Shown here piece by piece: positions 43,024-51,067 of a stretch of DNA of 64,000 bases. The position numbers were made by a program, and so were the translations under genes. This DNA is from Alicycliphilus denitrificans_A (GTDB lineage: Bacteria > Pseudomonadota > Gammaproteobacteria > Burkholderiales > Burkholderiaceae_C). The notes beneath the pieces are model-generated. The model was not told the origin of the DNA, ran no database searches, and saw nothing but the letters and a program-made list of their open reading frames with translations. Positions within the stretch are counted from its first letter, which is position 1; every line of letters begins with the position of its first letter. Location: contig NZ_CP126238.1 in the NCBI RefSeq assembly GCF_044792555.1, positions 3,286,001 to 3,350,000 of the forward strand. Reading direction: 5' to 3'.

Positions 43024-46000
43024 ATGCTGCGCCGCCTGATTGCCTTTGCACTGGCGCAGCGCCTGCTGGTGGCGGTGCTCACGCTGGGCCTGGTCGGCGC
43101 GGGCTGGATGGCGCTGCAGAAGCTGCCCATCGACGCCTTTCCCGACGTTTCCACCACCCAGGTGAAGATCATCCTGAAGGCCCCGGGCATGACGCCCGCC
43201 GAGGTGGAAACGCGCATCGTCGCGCCCATCGAGCAGGAGCTGCTGGGCATCCCGCACCAGGTCATGCTGCGCTCGCAGGCCAAGTACGCGATCGCCGACA
43301 TCACCCTGGACTTTGCCGACGGCACCGACATCTACTGGGCGCGCCAGCAGGTCACCGAGCGCCTCTCGGGCGTCATGGGCGACCTGCCGCCGGGCACCAG
43401 CGGCGGTCTGGCGCCCATCACCACGCCGCTGGGCGAGATGTTCATGTTCACCGTCGAGGGCCAGGCCAGCCTTGCCGAAAAGCGCCGCCTGCTCGATTAC
43501 GTGGTGCGCCCGCGCCTGCGCGGCATTCCCGGCGTGGCCGATGTGAACACGCTGGGCGGGCTGGTGGAGAGTTTCGAGGTCGTGCCCGACGTGGCCGCCA
43601 TGGCGGCGCGCCGCGTGTCGCTGCAGCAGCTGCAGGAGGCACTGGCCACGAACAACAAGAACGACGGTGCGGGGCGCCTGGTGAGCGGCGAGGAGGCGCT
43701 GCTGGTGCGCAGCGACGGCAGCATCACCAGCCTGGACGATGTGCGCGCAATCGCCATCACCCAGCAGGGCGGCATGGCCGTGCACGTGGGCGACGTGGCC
43801 CAGGTGCGCCTGGGCGCGCTCACGCGCTATGGCAGCGTGACCCAGGACGGGCAGCAGGAGGCCGTGCAGGGCCTGGTGCTGGGCCTGCGCGGTGCCAACG
43901 CCCGCCAGCTGGTGCAAGACGTGCGCGCCAAGCTGCAGGAGATCGAGGCCAGCCTGCCCGCGGGCATCACTCTTCGCCCCTTCTACGACCGGGGCGCCCT
44001 GGTCGAGCGCGCCGTGGGCACGGTCTCCAAGGCCCTGGCCGAGGCGATTGCACTGGTGCTGGTACTGCTGCTGCTATTCCTTGGCAATCTGCGCGCCGCC
44101 CTGGTGGTGGCGCTGATCCTGCCGCTGTCGGCGCTGGCGACCTTTGTGCTGATGCGCCAGTGGGGGCTGTCGGCCAACCTGATGTCGCTGGGCGGGCTGG
44201 CGATTGCCATCGGCATGCTGGTGGACGCCGCCGTGGTGGTGGTGGAGAACATCGAGGCGCGGCCCGCCGAGCCCGGCACGCCGCGCCTGCACCAGCTCTA
44301 CCGCGCGACCCAGGAAGTGGCCACGCCCGTGGGCGCGGGCATGGTCATCATCATGATCGTCTTTCTGCCGCTGCTGACGCTGCAGGGGCTCGAAGGCAAG
44401 CTGTTCGGGCCGGTGGCGCTGACCATCGTGTTTGCGCTGGGCGCATCGCTGCTGCTCTCGCTCACGGTGATCCCGGTGCTGGCCTCGCTGCTGCTGCGCC
44501 CGGGCCACCATCAAAACCCGTGGCTGGTGCGCAGGCTGGAGGCCGCCTACGCGCCGCTGCTGGACAAGGCCTTGGCGCACCCACGCACCGTGGGTCTGGC
44601 GGCACTGCTGGCCCTGGCCGGGGCGCTGGCGCTGTTTCCCTTCATCGGCAAGTCCTTCATGCCCTCGCTGGACGAGGGCGACATCATCATGCAGGTGGAA
44701 AAGCTGCCCTCCATCAGCCTGGCACAGTCCGCCGCCACCGACCTGGCGCTGCAGCAGCGCATCCTCAAGGCCGTGCCCGAGGTCGAGCGCATCGTGGCGC
44801 GCGTGGGCTCGGACGAGTTGGGGCTGGACCCCATGGGCCTGAACGAGACCGACAGCTTTCTGGTGCTCAAGCCCCGCGCCGAATGGCGCTTCGCCACCAA
44901 GGAAGCGCTGATAGACGCCATCCGCGAGGCGGCCGAAGGCATCCCCGGCGTGAACCTGGCCTTCACCCAGCCCATAGAGATGCGCACCTCGGAGATGCTC
45001 TCGGGCGTGCGCGGCGACCTGGCGGTGAAGGTGTTCGGCGCCAATGGCGAAGAGCTCTCGCGCCTGGCGGGCGAGATCGTGCAGGTGCTGCAGGGCATCC
45101 CCGGCAGCGAGGACGTGCTGACCACCAAGAACGACGGCGTGCAATACCTGCGCGTGGCACTCGACCGCCAGGCCATAGGCCGCCTGGGCCTGTCGGTGGA
45201 GCAGGTGCAGGCCGATCTGCGCGCCCTCGTCGAAGGCCAGCGCGCCGGCGTGGTGGTGCAGGACGTGCGCCGCGTGCCCCTGGTGGTGCGCGGCAGCGAC
45301 GCGCTGCGCCTGTCGCCCGAGCTGTTTGCCGGGCTGCGCCTGCCCACGCCGGGCGGCCAGCCCATGGCACTGTCGCAGCTGGCGCGGCTGGAGGTCATCG
45401 ACGGGCCGGTGAAGGTCGAGCGCGAGCAGTCCTCGCGCATGGCCGTGGTGCGCGCCAACGTGCGCGGGCGCGACCTGGTCGGCTTCGTCGCCGAGGCGCA
45501 GGCGACCGTGGCGCAAAAGGTGCCGCTGCCCCCAGGCTACCGCCTGGCCTGGGGCGGACAGTTTGAAAACCAGCAGCGCGCCGCCGCACGCCTGGCGCTG
45601 GTCGTGCCGGTGGCGCTGGCGCTGATCGTCGGCCTGCTGTTTGCCACCCTGGGCAGCCTGCGCCAGGCGCTGCTGGTGTTTGCCAACATTCCGCTGGCCC
45701 TGGTGGGCGGCGTGGTGGCGCTGGCCGCCAGCGGCGAGTACCTGTCCGTGCCGGCCTCGGTGGGCTTCATTGCGCTCATGGGCATTGCCGTGCTCAACGG
45801 CCTGGTGCTGGTGACCTGCTTCAACCAGCTGGCCGCACGCGGCCTGGCCCTGCCCGAGGTGGTACGCCAGGGCTCAATGCGGCGCCTGCGCCCGGTGCTG
45901 ATGACGGCCAGCATCACCGCACTGGGGCTGGTTCCGCTGTTGCTGGCAACCGGGCCGGGCTCGGAGATTCAGCGCCCGCTGGCCATCGTGGTCATCGGCG

Positions 46001-46083
46001 GCCTGGCCAGCTCCACCCTGCTGACCCTGGTACTGCTGCCTATTTTGTACCGCCGCTTCGGCCAACCCAGGCTATCCAAATGA
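43024..46083 (+). CDS. heavy-metal efflux RND pump (CusA/CzcA family)
   Basis: A 1019-residue proton-driven pump with 12 membrane helices and two large periplasmic loops. The HME-RND signature is clear: DAFPDVSTTQVKI, APGMTPAEVETRIVAPIE (38-75), and in helix 4 AIAIGMLVDAAVVVVEN near residue 400, which is closer to CusA (IAIG..VDAA.V) than to CzcA (DFG..VDGAVV), hinting at monovalent Cu/Ag; this is only an inference. The C-terminal half repeats the RND fold (ILRPVLMT-like RLRPVLMTASITALGLVPLLLATGPGSE). It directly abuts the adaptor (stop TAA then ATG) and overlaps the next gene by four bases. Confidence 0.94.
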   Translation: MLRRLIAFALAQRLLVAVLTLGLVGAGWMALQKLPIDAFPDVSTTQVKIILKAPGMTPAEVETRIVAPIEQELLGIPHQVMLRSQAKYAIADITLDFADGTDIYWARQQVTERLSGVMGDLPPGTSGGLAPITTPLGEMFMFTVEGQASLAEKRRLLDYVVRPRLRGIPGVADVNTLGGLVESFEVVPDVAAMAARRVSLQQLQEALATNNKNDGAGRLVSGEEALLVRSDGSITSLDDVRAIAITQQGGMAVHVGDVAQVRLGALTRYGSVTQDGQQEAVQGLVLGLRGANARQLVQDVRAKLQEIEASLPAGITLRPFYDRGALVERAVGTVSKALAEAIALVLVLLLLFLGNLRAALVVALILPLSALATFVLMRQWGLSANLMSLGGLAIAIGMLVDAAVVVVENIEARPAEPGTPRLHQLYRATQEVATPVGAGMVIIMIVFLPLLTLQGLEGKLFGPVALTIVFALGASLLLSLTVIPVLASLLLRPGHHQNPWLVRRLEAAYAPLLDKALAHPRTVGLAALLALAGALALFPFIGKSFMPSLDEGDIIMQVEKLPSISLAQSAATDLALQQRILKAVPEVERIVARVGSDELGLDPMGLNETDSFLVLKPRAEWRFATKEALIDAIREAAEGIPGVNLAFTQPIEMRTSEMLSGVRGDLAVKVFGANGEELSRLAGEIVQVLQGIPGSEDVLTTKNDGVQYLRVALDRQAIGRLGLSVEQVQADLRALVEGQRAGVVVQDVRRVPLVVRGSDALRLSPELFAGLRLPTPGGQPMALSQLARLEVIDGPVKVEREQSSRMAVVRANVRGRDLVGFVAEAQATVAQKVPLPPGYRLAWGGQFENQQRAAARLALVVPVALALIVGLLFATLGSLRQALLVFANIPLALVGGVVALAASGEYLSVPASVGFIALMGIAVLNGLVLVTCFNQLAARGLALPEVVRQGSMRRLRPVLMTASITALGLVPLLLATGPGSEIQRPLAIVVIGGLASSTLLTLVLLPILYRRFGQPRLSK

Positions 46084-46409
46084 CCGACACCATTGCACCC
46101 GACTGCCTGCTGACGCTGGTCGTACCCAGCGCGCTGGAAGAAGACCTGCTCGACCTCCTGCGCAGCCAGCCGCGCCTGGCGCCGGGCTTCACCCTGGTGC
46201 CCGCGCAGGGTATGGGCACGCACATCCATCTGGCCTCCAGCATGGAACAGGTGCAGGGCCGCGCGCGCCGCGTGCTGGTGCATCTGGTGCTGGCACAGGC
46301 ACAAGTCCAGCCCTTGATCGCCTTGCTGCGTCAGGCCTTGCCGACGCCGCAGATCACCTATTGGGCAACACCGCTGCTGGCCTTTGGCCGGCTGGGAGAG
46401 CTTGCATGA
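46080..46409 (+). CDS. DUF3240 family protein in the RND operon
   Basis: A 109-residue cytosolic protein that fits the DUF3240 family, small GlnB-like (ferredoxin-fold) proteins found with metal RND operons. It begins CLLTLVVPSALEEDLLDLL, has GFTLVPAQGMGTH, and ends QITYWATPLLAFGRLGELA, the family's C-terminal signature. It overlaps cusA-like upstream and the outer membrane factor gene downstream by ATGA, so it is tightly coupled to both. By fold it may sense a metal or interact with the pump; no function is proved. Confidence 0.82.
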   Translation: MTDTIAPDCLLTLVVPSALEEDLLDLLRSQPRLAPGFTLVPAQGMGTHIHLASSMEQVQGRARRVLVHLVLAQAQVQPLIALLRQALPTPQITYWATPLLAFGRLGELA

Positions 46410-47689
46410 AGCGTACACACCCTTGGATCACGGCCCTGGCCTGTGCCGCCGCCATGGCGGCCCAGGCACAGGACGAATCGCACCTGCCGCTGCTGCCGCC
46501 CACGGCCTCGGTGCAGCAGGTGCTGGAACAGTTGCCCCAGGTGCGCGCGGCAGGCGCCGCCGTTGCGCTGGCCCAGGCACGCAGCCAGCGCCTGCAGGCC
46601 GGTCCCCACGACTGGGTGGCCAAGGCCGGGGGCAACCGACGCAGCGAACAAACCGGGCCGCGCTACCGCGAGAGCGAAATTGGCCTGGAAACGGGCCTGC
46701 GCTGGCCTGCCAAGGTGACGGCCGACCGGCAACTGGGCGCAGTAGAGGAGCGCCTGGGCCACATCGGCTACGCCGATGCCTGGCATGAGGCCGCGCGCGG
46801 CCTGCTGGCCGACTGGTTCGAGGTATTGCGCGACATGCGCGGCGCACAGCTGCTGCAGGCGCAGGACACGCTCATGCAGCGACAACTGCAGGTGACGCAG
46901 CGCCGCGTGGATACCGGCGATGCCGCCGCCCTGGATCTGCTCGCCGCGAACGCCGAGCGCGCCCGCGTGCAGGCCCAGGCCACACGCACCCGCGCCCAGG
47001 CCGAGCTGCGCCGCTACTCCCTGCTACGGCGCTACCCGGGCCTGGCAGACCCGGCCGACCTGCTAGCCGCACGCCCGCCCAATGCCTGGCTGGCGCCCGC
47101 GCCGCTGGCCGATGGCACGGACTCGGCCAGCGCGAGCAGCTGGGTGGAGCGCATGCTGGACGACAACCACGAGCTCGAGCGCGCCCAGGTGCGCGCCGAG
47201 CAGGCACGCCTGCAGGCCGAGCGCGCACGCCTGGAGCGCCAGCCCGACGCCACCGTGGGCGTGCGCGCCACGCGCGAGCGCGGCGGCCAGGAGCAGGTAC
47301 TGGGCGTGTACCTGTCACTGCCCCTGGGCGGTGCCGGCCGCGCCGCCGATGCCCGCGCCGCACTGGCCCAGGCCGACATCGCCGATCAGGACCTCGCCCA
47401 AACGCACCAGCGTGTGCAGGCCGAGGCGTGGCGCACGGCCAGCGAGGCCCAGCAGACACTCGCCACCCTGGTGTCACAGCGCCACGCCCTGGAGCAGCTG
47501 GAAAAAAACGCAGCCCTGCAGGAGCGCGCCTACGCACTGGGCGAGAGCCCACTGGTTGACCTGCTGCTGGCGCAACGCGGTGCACTGGAGGCACAGCTGA
47601 TGGCCGAAACATCCGCCCTCGATGCCATGCAGGCACAGGCCCGGATGCTGCTGGACGCACACCGCCTGTGGAGGCCGCCGGGACACTGA
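46406..47689 (+). CDS. outer membrane efflux factor, TolC family (CzcC/CusC type)
   Basis: A 427-residue outer membrane channel subunit. Signal peptide to about residue 22 (ITALACAAAMAAQAQ). Two TolC-type helical repeats follow: LGAVEERLGHIGYADAWHEAARGLLADWFEVL, then RVDTGDAAALDLLAANAERARVQAQ, and in the second half LYSLPLGGAGRAADARAALAQADIADQ and YALGESPLVDLLLAQR. The start ATG at 46406 lies in the ATGA overlap with the DUF3240 gene. It completes the adaptor-pump-outer membrane set. Confidence 0.9.
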   Translation: MKRTHPWITALACAAAMAAQAQDESHLPLLPPTASVQQVLEQLPQVRAAGAAVALAQARSQRLQAGPHDWVAKAGGNRRSEQTGPRYRESEIGLETGLRWPAKVTADRQLGAVEERLGHIGYADAWHEAARGLLADWFEVLRDMRGAQLLQAQDTLMQRQLQVTQRRVDTGDAAALDLLAANAERARVQAQATRTRAQAELRRYSLLRRYPGLADPADLLAARPPNAWLAPAPLADGTDSASASSWVERMLDDNHELERAQVRAEQARLQAERARLERQPDATVGVRATRERGGQEQVLGVYLSLPLGGAGRAADARAALAQADIADQDLAQTHQRVQAEAWRTASEAQQTLATLVSQRHALEQLEKNAALQERAYALGESPLVDLLLAQRGALEAQLMAETSALDAMQAQARMLLDAHRLWRPPGH

Positions 47690-47798
47690 TGTCAACGGAC
47701 AAAATCAGGCGCATGACTACATGCTTTTTTGGCATAATCACGTGCCGCACTGCAGCATTGACTCGCATCCCCCAGTTTCCCCAGCAGAGAGACCGTTT

Positions 47799-49142
47799 AT
47801 GAAGTACCAATCCGTGGGCCAATTCCTTGAACAGATCGCCCAGCGCAACCCAGGCCAGCCCGAGTTCCTGCAGGCTGTGACCGAGGTCATGGAAAGCCTG
47901 TGGCCGTTCATCGAAAAGCACCCACGTTACGCCGAGCAAGCGCTGCTGGAGCGCCTGGTGGAACCCGAGCGCGTGGTGATGTTCCGCGTCTGCTGGCAGG
48001 ATGACCATGGCCAGGTGCAGGTCAACAAGGGCTACCGCATCCAGCACAGCATGGCGATCGGCCCCTACAAGGGGGGCTTGCGCTTTCACCCCTCGGTGAA
48101 CCTGTCGGTGCTCAAGTTCCTGGCCTTCGAGCAAACCTTCAAGAACGCCCTGACTACCCTGCCCATGGGCGGCGGCAAGGGCGGCTCCGACTTTGATCCC
48201 AAGGGCAAGAGCCCGACCGAGGTCATGCGCTTCTGCCAGGCCTTCGCCAGCGAGCTGTTCCGCCATGTCGGCGCCGACACCGACGTGCCGGCCGGCGACA
48301 TTGGCGTGGGCGGGCGCGAAGTCGGCTACATCGCCGGCATGGTCAAGAAGCTCAGCAACCGTGCCGACTGCGTGTTCACCGGCAAGGGCCTGTCCTTCGG
48401 CGGCTCGCTGATCCGTCCCGAGGCCACGGGCTACGGCACGGTCTATTTCGCCCAGGAGATGCTGGCCACACGCGGACAGGGTTTCGAGGGCAAGACGGTG
48501 TCGGTCTCGGGCTCGGGCAACGTGGCGCAATACGCGGTCGAGAAGGCCATGCAGCTGGGGGCCAAGGTGGTGACGGTGTCGGATTCGTCGGGTACGGTGT
48601 ACGACCCGGCCGGCTTCACGCCGGAGAAGCTGGCCATTCTGATGGACGTGAAGAACCACCACTACGGGCGCGTCGGCGACTACGCCAAGCAAGCCGGCGT
48701 CGAATTCCTGGCCGGCAAGACTCCTTGGAGCATCAAGGTCGACGTGGCCCTGCCCTGCGCCACGCAGAACGAACTGAATGAACAGGACGCCCGCACCCTG
48801 ATCGCCAATGGCGTGTTGTGCGTGGCCGAGGGCGCGAATATGCCCTCGACCAACGAAGCCGCCAAAACATTCGAGGAAGCGGGTGTGCTCTACGCCCCAG
48901 GCAAGGCCAGCAACGCAGGTGGCGTGGCCACCTCGGGCCTGGAGATGAGCCAGAATGCAATGCGCCTGTCCTGGACGCGCGACGAGGTGGATGCGCGCCT
49001 GCTGCAGATCATGCAGGGCATCCATGCGGCCTGCCTGCAGCATGGCAAGCGCGCCGATGGCAGCGTGAGCTACATCAACGGCGCCAACGTGGCCGGCTTC
49101 GTGAAGGTGGCCGACGCCATGCTGGCACAGGGCGTGATCTGA
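47799..49142 (+). CDS. gdhA: NADP-specific glutamate dehydrogenase
   Basis: A 447-residue enzyme that aminates 2-oxoglutarate to glutamate with NADPH, for ammonium assimilation. Length equals E. coli GdhA. Substrate-binding lysines lie in AIGPYKGGLRFHPSV near residue 92 and FKNALTTLPMGGGKGGSDFDP near residue 128; the hexamer enzyme hallmark PAGDIGVGGREVGYI and the nucleotide-binding SVSGSGNVAQYA near 236 follow. The start is set by homology (MKYQSVGQFLEQI); a longer open frame overlaps the outer membrane factor. A CATAAT at about 47733-47738 is a candidate -10. Confidence 0.96.
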   Translation: MKYQSVGQFLEQIAQRNPGQPEFLQAVTEVMESLWPFIEKHPRYAEQALLERLVEPERVVMFRVCWQDDHGQVQVNKGYRIQHSMAIGPYKGGLRFHPSVNLSVLKFLAFEQTFKNALTTLPMGGGKGGSDFDPKGKSPTEVMRFCQAFASELFRHVGADTDVPAGDIGVGGREVGYIAGMVKKLSNRADCVFTGKGLSFGGSLIRPEATGYGTVYFAQEMLATRGQGFEGKTVSVSGSGNVAQYAVEKAMQLGAKVVTVSDSSGTVYDPAGFTPEKLAILMDVKNHHYGRVGDYAKQAGVEFLAGKTPWSIKVDVALPCATQNELNEQDARTLIANGVLCVAEGANMPSTNEAAKTFEEAGVLYAPGKASNAGGVATSGLEMSQNAMRLSWTRDEVDARLLQIMQGIHAACLQHGKRADGSVSYINGANVAGFVKVADAMLAQGVI

Positions 49143-49151
49143 CCCACTGCA

Positions 49152-49186
49152 GGCGCCACACGGTCATAACTGAATCTTGTGGCGCC
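49152..49186. terminator. possible terminator hairpin after gdhA
   Basis: GGCGCCACA and TGTGGCGCC make a 9-bp stem with a 17-base loop; the right arm lies within the 3' end of the convergent ABC ATPase gene. There is no T-run, so rho-independent action is doubtful. Confidence 0.3.
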
Positions 49187-49811
49187 AGGGCAGGCCGCCC
49201 AGCTCGTCGTAATGGGCCACGATCACCGCACGCTGCGGCAGGCGCAGCGTTCGCGCCTCACGTTCAAGGGCTTGCAGCAGGTAGGTGATGGATGCTTTGT
49301 CCAGCGCCGCCACTGGCTCATCCAGCAAGGTCAATGCAGCACCACTGGCCAGTGCTGCTGCCAGCAGCAGCTTGCGCTGGCTGCCACTGGAAAGCTGGTA
49401 CACGGGCTTATGCAGGTGCTGCGCCAGGCTGAAACCCGCCACATGGCTACGCCAATCCTCATCTGACCAGCGTGCGTAACGTGCAGCGACATCGTCCACC
49501 CATGCCTGCGGGGTCAAGTCCTCTGGCCAGGGTGCACGCGGATCACGCCAGAACACCTGCGCTCGGTAGTCATTGCCCTGCACAGTGGCATCCACGCCAA
49601 GCAGAATCATCCGCCCTGCTTGAGGCGCACAATCACCAGCGAGCAAGCGCAGCAGACTGGTCTTGCCTGCGCCATCGCCCCCTGCAACCAGTGACAATCC
49701 GGCAGGGAAATCTGCCTCCCAGTCGGTGAACAAGTGCTGCCCGGCAAAGCCGAAGTGAAGGCCCCGAACCTGCAGTACAGGTGCATGGCCGCTGGCTGGT
49801 TTTGACGACAT
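49164..49811 (-). CDS. orphan ABC transporter ATPase (CcmA-like)
   Basis: A 215-residue stand-alone ATPase resembling heme-exporter CcmA and other small exporter ATPases. Walker A GGDGAGKTSLLRLLAGD (residues 35-51), Q-loop in QVFWRDPRAPW, signature LSSGSQRKLLLAAALA (SGSQ instead of SGGQ), Walker B LTLLDEPVAALD, and a switch-like His in VIVAHYDE. No permease gene is next to it; neighbours are gdhA and an unknown gene. Start ATG at 49811 (MSSKPASG) is chosen; a longer start at 49844 is possible. The partner and substrate are unknown. Confidence 0.8.
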   Translation of the reverse strand: MSSKPASGHAPVLQVRGLHFGFAGQHLFTDWEADFPAGLSLVAGGDGAGKTSLLRLLAGDCAPQAGRMILLGVDATVQGNDYRAQVFWRDPRAPWPEDLTPQAWVDDVAARYARWSDEDWRSHVAGFSLAQHLHKPVYQLSSGSQRKLLLAAALASGAALTLLDEPVAALDKASITYLLQALEREARTLRLPQRAVIVAHYDELGGLPWRHKIQL

Positions 49812-49859
49812 GACGATATCCACTCCCTGATTCGCCCATCTCACTGGGCAATGCTTAGC

Positions 49860-50225
49860 ATGGAACTACATTTTCTGGATTTTGACTGTAGCGACGATGA
49901 GGAAGGCACGATGACCTGGGATGCCGCGGCCCGCGTACCCGCCGATCGCCTGCCGGAGTTGCTGCGCGAAATCACCACCGTGCTGGCCTGGGCCCATGCG
50001 GAATTTGGCCCGCTGCGCGGACCGGTGGAGTCCGGTGGATTGTGGGACTATGACCTGCAGTGCGAGCGCGATGGGCAACTGTTACAAGCACTGCACTATG
50101 ACCCTGATGCAAGGCAGCTGTCCCCCCTACCAGGGCGGTTGTCCGGTGAGCACGTGAGCCTGACGCTCTCACTGAGCGGCAGCCCGACATTCGCCGAGGC
50201 CTTTACGGAGCATTTTGGCCTCTGA
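49860..50225 (+). CDS. small acidic protein, function unknown
   Basis: A 121-residue acidic cytosolic protein that I do not recognise. It starts MELHFLDFDCSDDEEGTMTWDAA, has a helical middle (LPELLREITTVLAWAHAEF) and a C-terminal strand-rich part (VSLTLSLSGSPTFAEAF). No signal peptide, no membrane segment, no metal motif. Start ATG at 49860 is used; 49851 adds three residues. It is divergent from the orphan ATPase, starts 49 bases apart, and may share its promoter region. Confidence 0.68.
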   Translation: MELHFLDFDCSDDEEGTMTWDAAARVPADRLPELLREITTVLAWAHAEFGPLRGPVESGGLWDYDLQCERDGQLLQALHYDPDARQLSPLPGRLSGEHVSLTLSLSGSPTFAEAFTEHFGL

Positions 50226-50260
50226 CACAGTACCCAACGCGATAACGCGGTAGGTGCTGC

Positions 50261-50713
50261 TTATTGCAACGACTCCTTCGCGGCTTCGGGCAACGGCAGG
50301 TTCAGCACCGCAATGCCTTCATCGAGAAGCTCAGCCGTCTGCTCGGGTGTGGCTTGGCCGCGGATGGCCCGTTCTTCGATCTCGCCGTAATGCATGCGCC
50401 GCGCCTCTGACGCAAACCGTGGGCCCACATCCTCGGTGCGTGCCATGATCTGCCGTGCCACATGCAGCCAGGCGGCCTGCATGGCCTGGGGTGTCATGTC
50501 GCTGTCTGCGGTTGCCTGTGAACTGGTAACGGCAGCGCCGGAAGGCGTATGCAAATTCAAGCGCGGGGCACTCAGGCCCTTGCGTATCTCGGCATTGCCG
50601 CACATCGGACATTGCACCAGCCCACGCGCAAGCTGACCCTGAAAATCATCCTCGCTGCCAAACCAGCCCTCGAACGCATGGCCATGGGCACAAAACAGAT
50701 CCAGGACTTTCAT
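50261..50713 (-). CDS. DUF1178 family protein
   Basis: A 150-residue protein of the DUF1178 family, of unknown function. Typical features: MKVLDLFCAHGHAFEGWFGSEDDF at the N-terminus and a C-x2-C knuckle (QCPMCGNAEIRKGLSAP, residues 34-50), which with Cys 8 may bind zinc; the C-terminal TAELLDEGIAVLNLPLPEA is well conserved. ATG at 50713 has a weak GGAG site upstream. It is the last gene here of the run nuoN-DUF2818-DUF1178, with 11 bases after the DUF2818 stop. Confidence 0.85.
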   Translation of the reverse strand: MKVLDLFCAHGHAFEGWFGSEDDFQGQLARGLVQCPMCGNAEIRKGLSAPRLNLHTPSGAAVTSSQATADSDMTPQAMQAAWLHVARQIMARTEDVGPRFASEARRMHYGEIEERAIRGQATPEQTAELLDEGIAVLNLPLPEAAKESLQ

Positions 50714-50724
50714 CTCCGCCCCTG

Positions 50725-51048
50725 TCAGCCCTCGCCCGCATGCCGTCCGCCGCGGCGCATCAGGTAGCGGTAGACAAAGCCAGGAAACGCCAGCGTGATG
50801 AACAAGGCGGCGGTAACGGCATAGAACTCCCAACCCTGGGGCGCTATTTGCCCAGCGCGCTTTTCGATCAGCAGCGCGAGCGCCCCCACCACGAAGTACA
50901 GCAGCAACAACTCCAGCGCACGCGCAAAAAACGGCTTGCCCTTGGAGGCCGGCCGCCCAACGATCAACCAGCGGTCGTTAAGAAATGGAAGGTTGGCCGC
51001 CAGCAGGGCGGCCAGGATCACGAGCCAGATGGCTGCAGTCTGGGTCAT
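50725..51048 (-). CDS. DUF2818 membrane protein at the end of the nuo operon
   Basis: A 107-residue inner membrane protein of the DUF2818 family. Three hydrophobic segments are visible: IWLVILAALLAANLPFL (7-23), LELLLLYFVVGALALLI (45-61) and FYAVTAALFITLAFPGFVY (75-93), and the tail is basic (RRGGRHAGEG). The start is 20 bases after nuoN. In betaproteobacteria this family is regularly found directly after nuoN, which suggests a complex I-associated protein or assembly factor; no direct evidence is seen. Confidence 0.85.
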   Translation of the reverse strand: MTQTAAIWLVILAALLAANLPFLNDRWLIVGRPASKGKPFFARALELLLLYFVVGALALLIEKRAGQIAPQGWEFYAVTAALFITLAFPGFVYRYLMRRGGRHAGEG

Positions 51049-51067
51049 GAATAGAACAATGCCTTCA

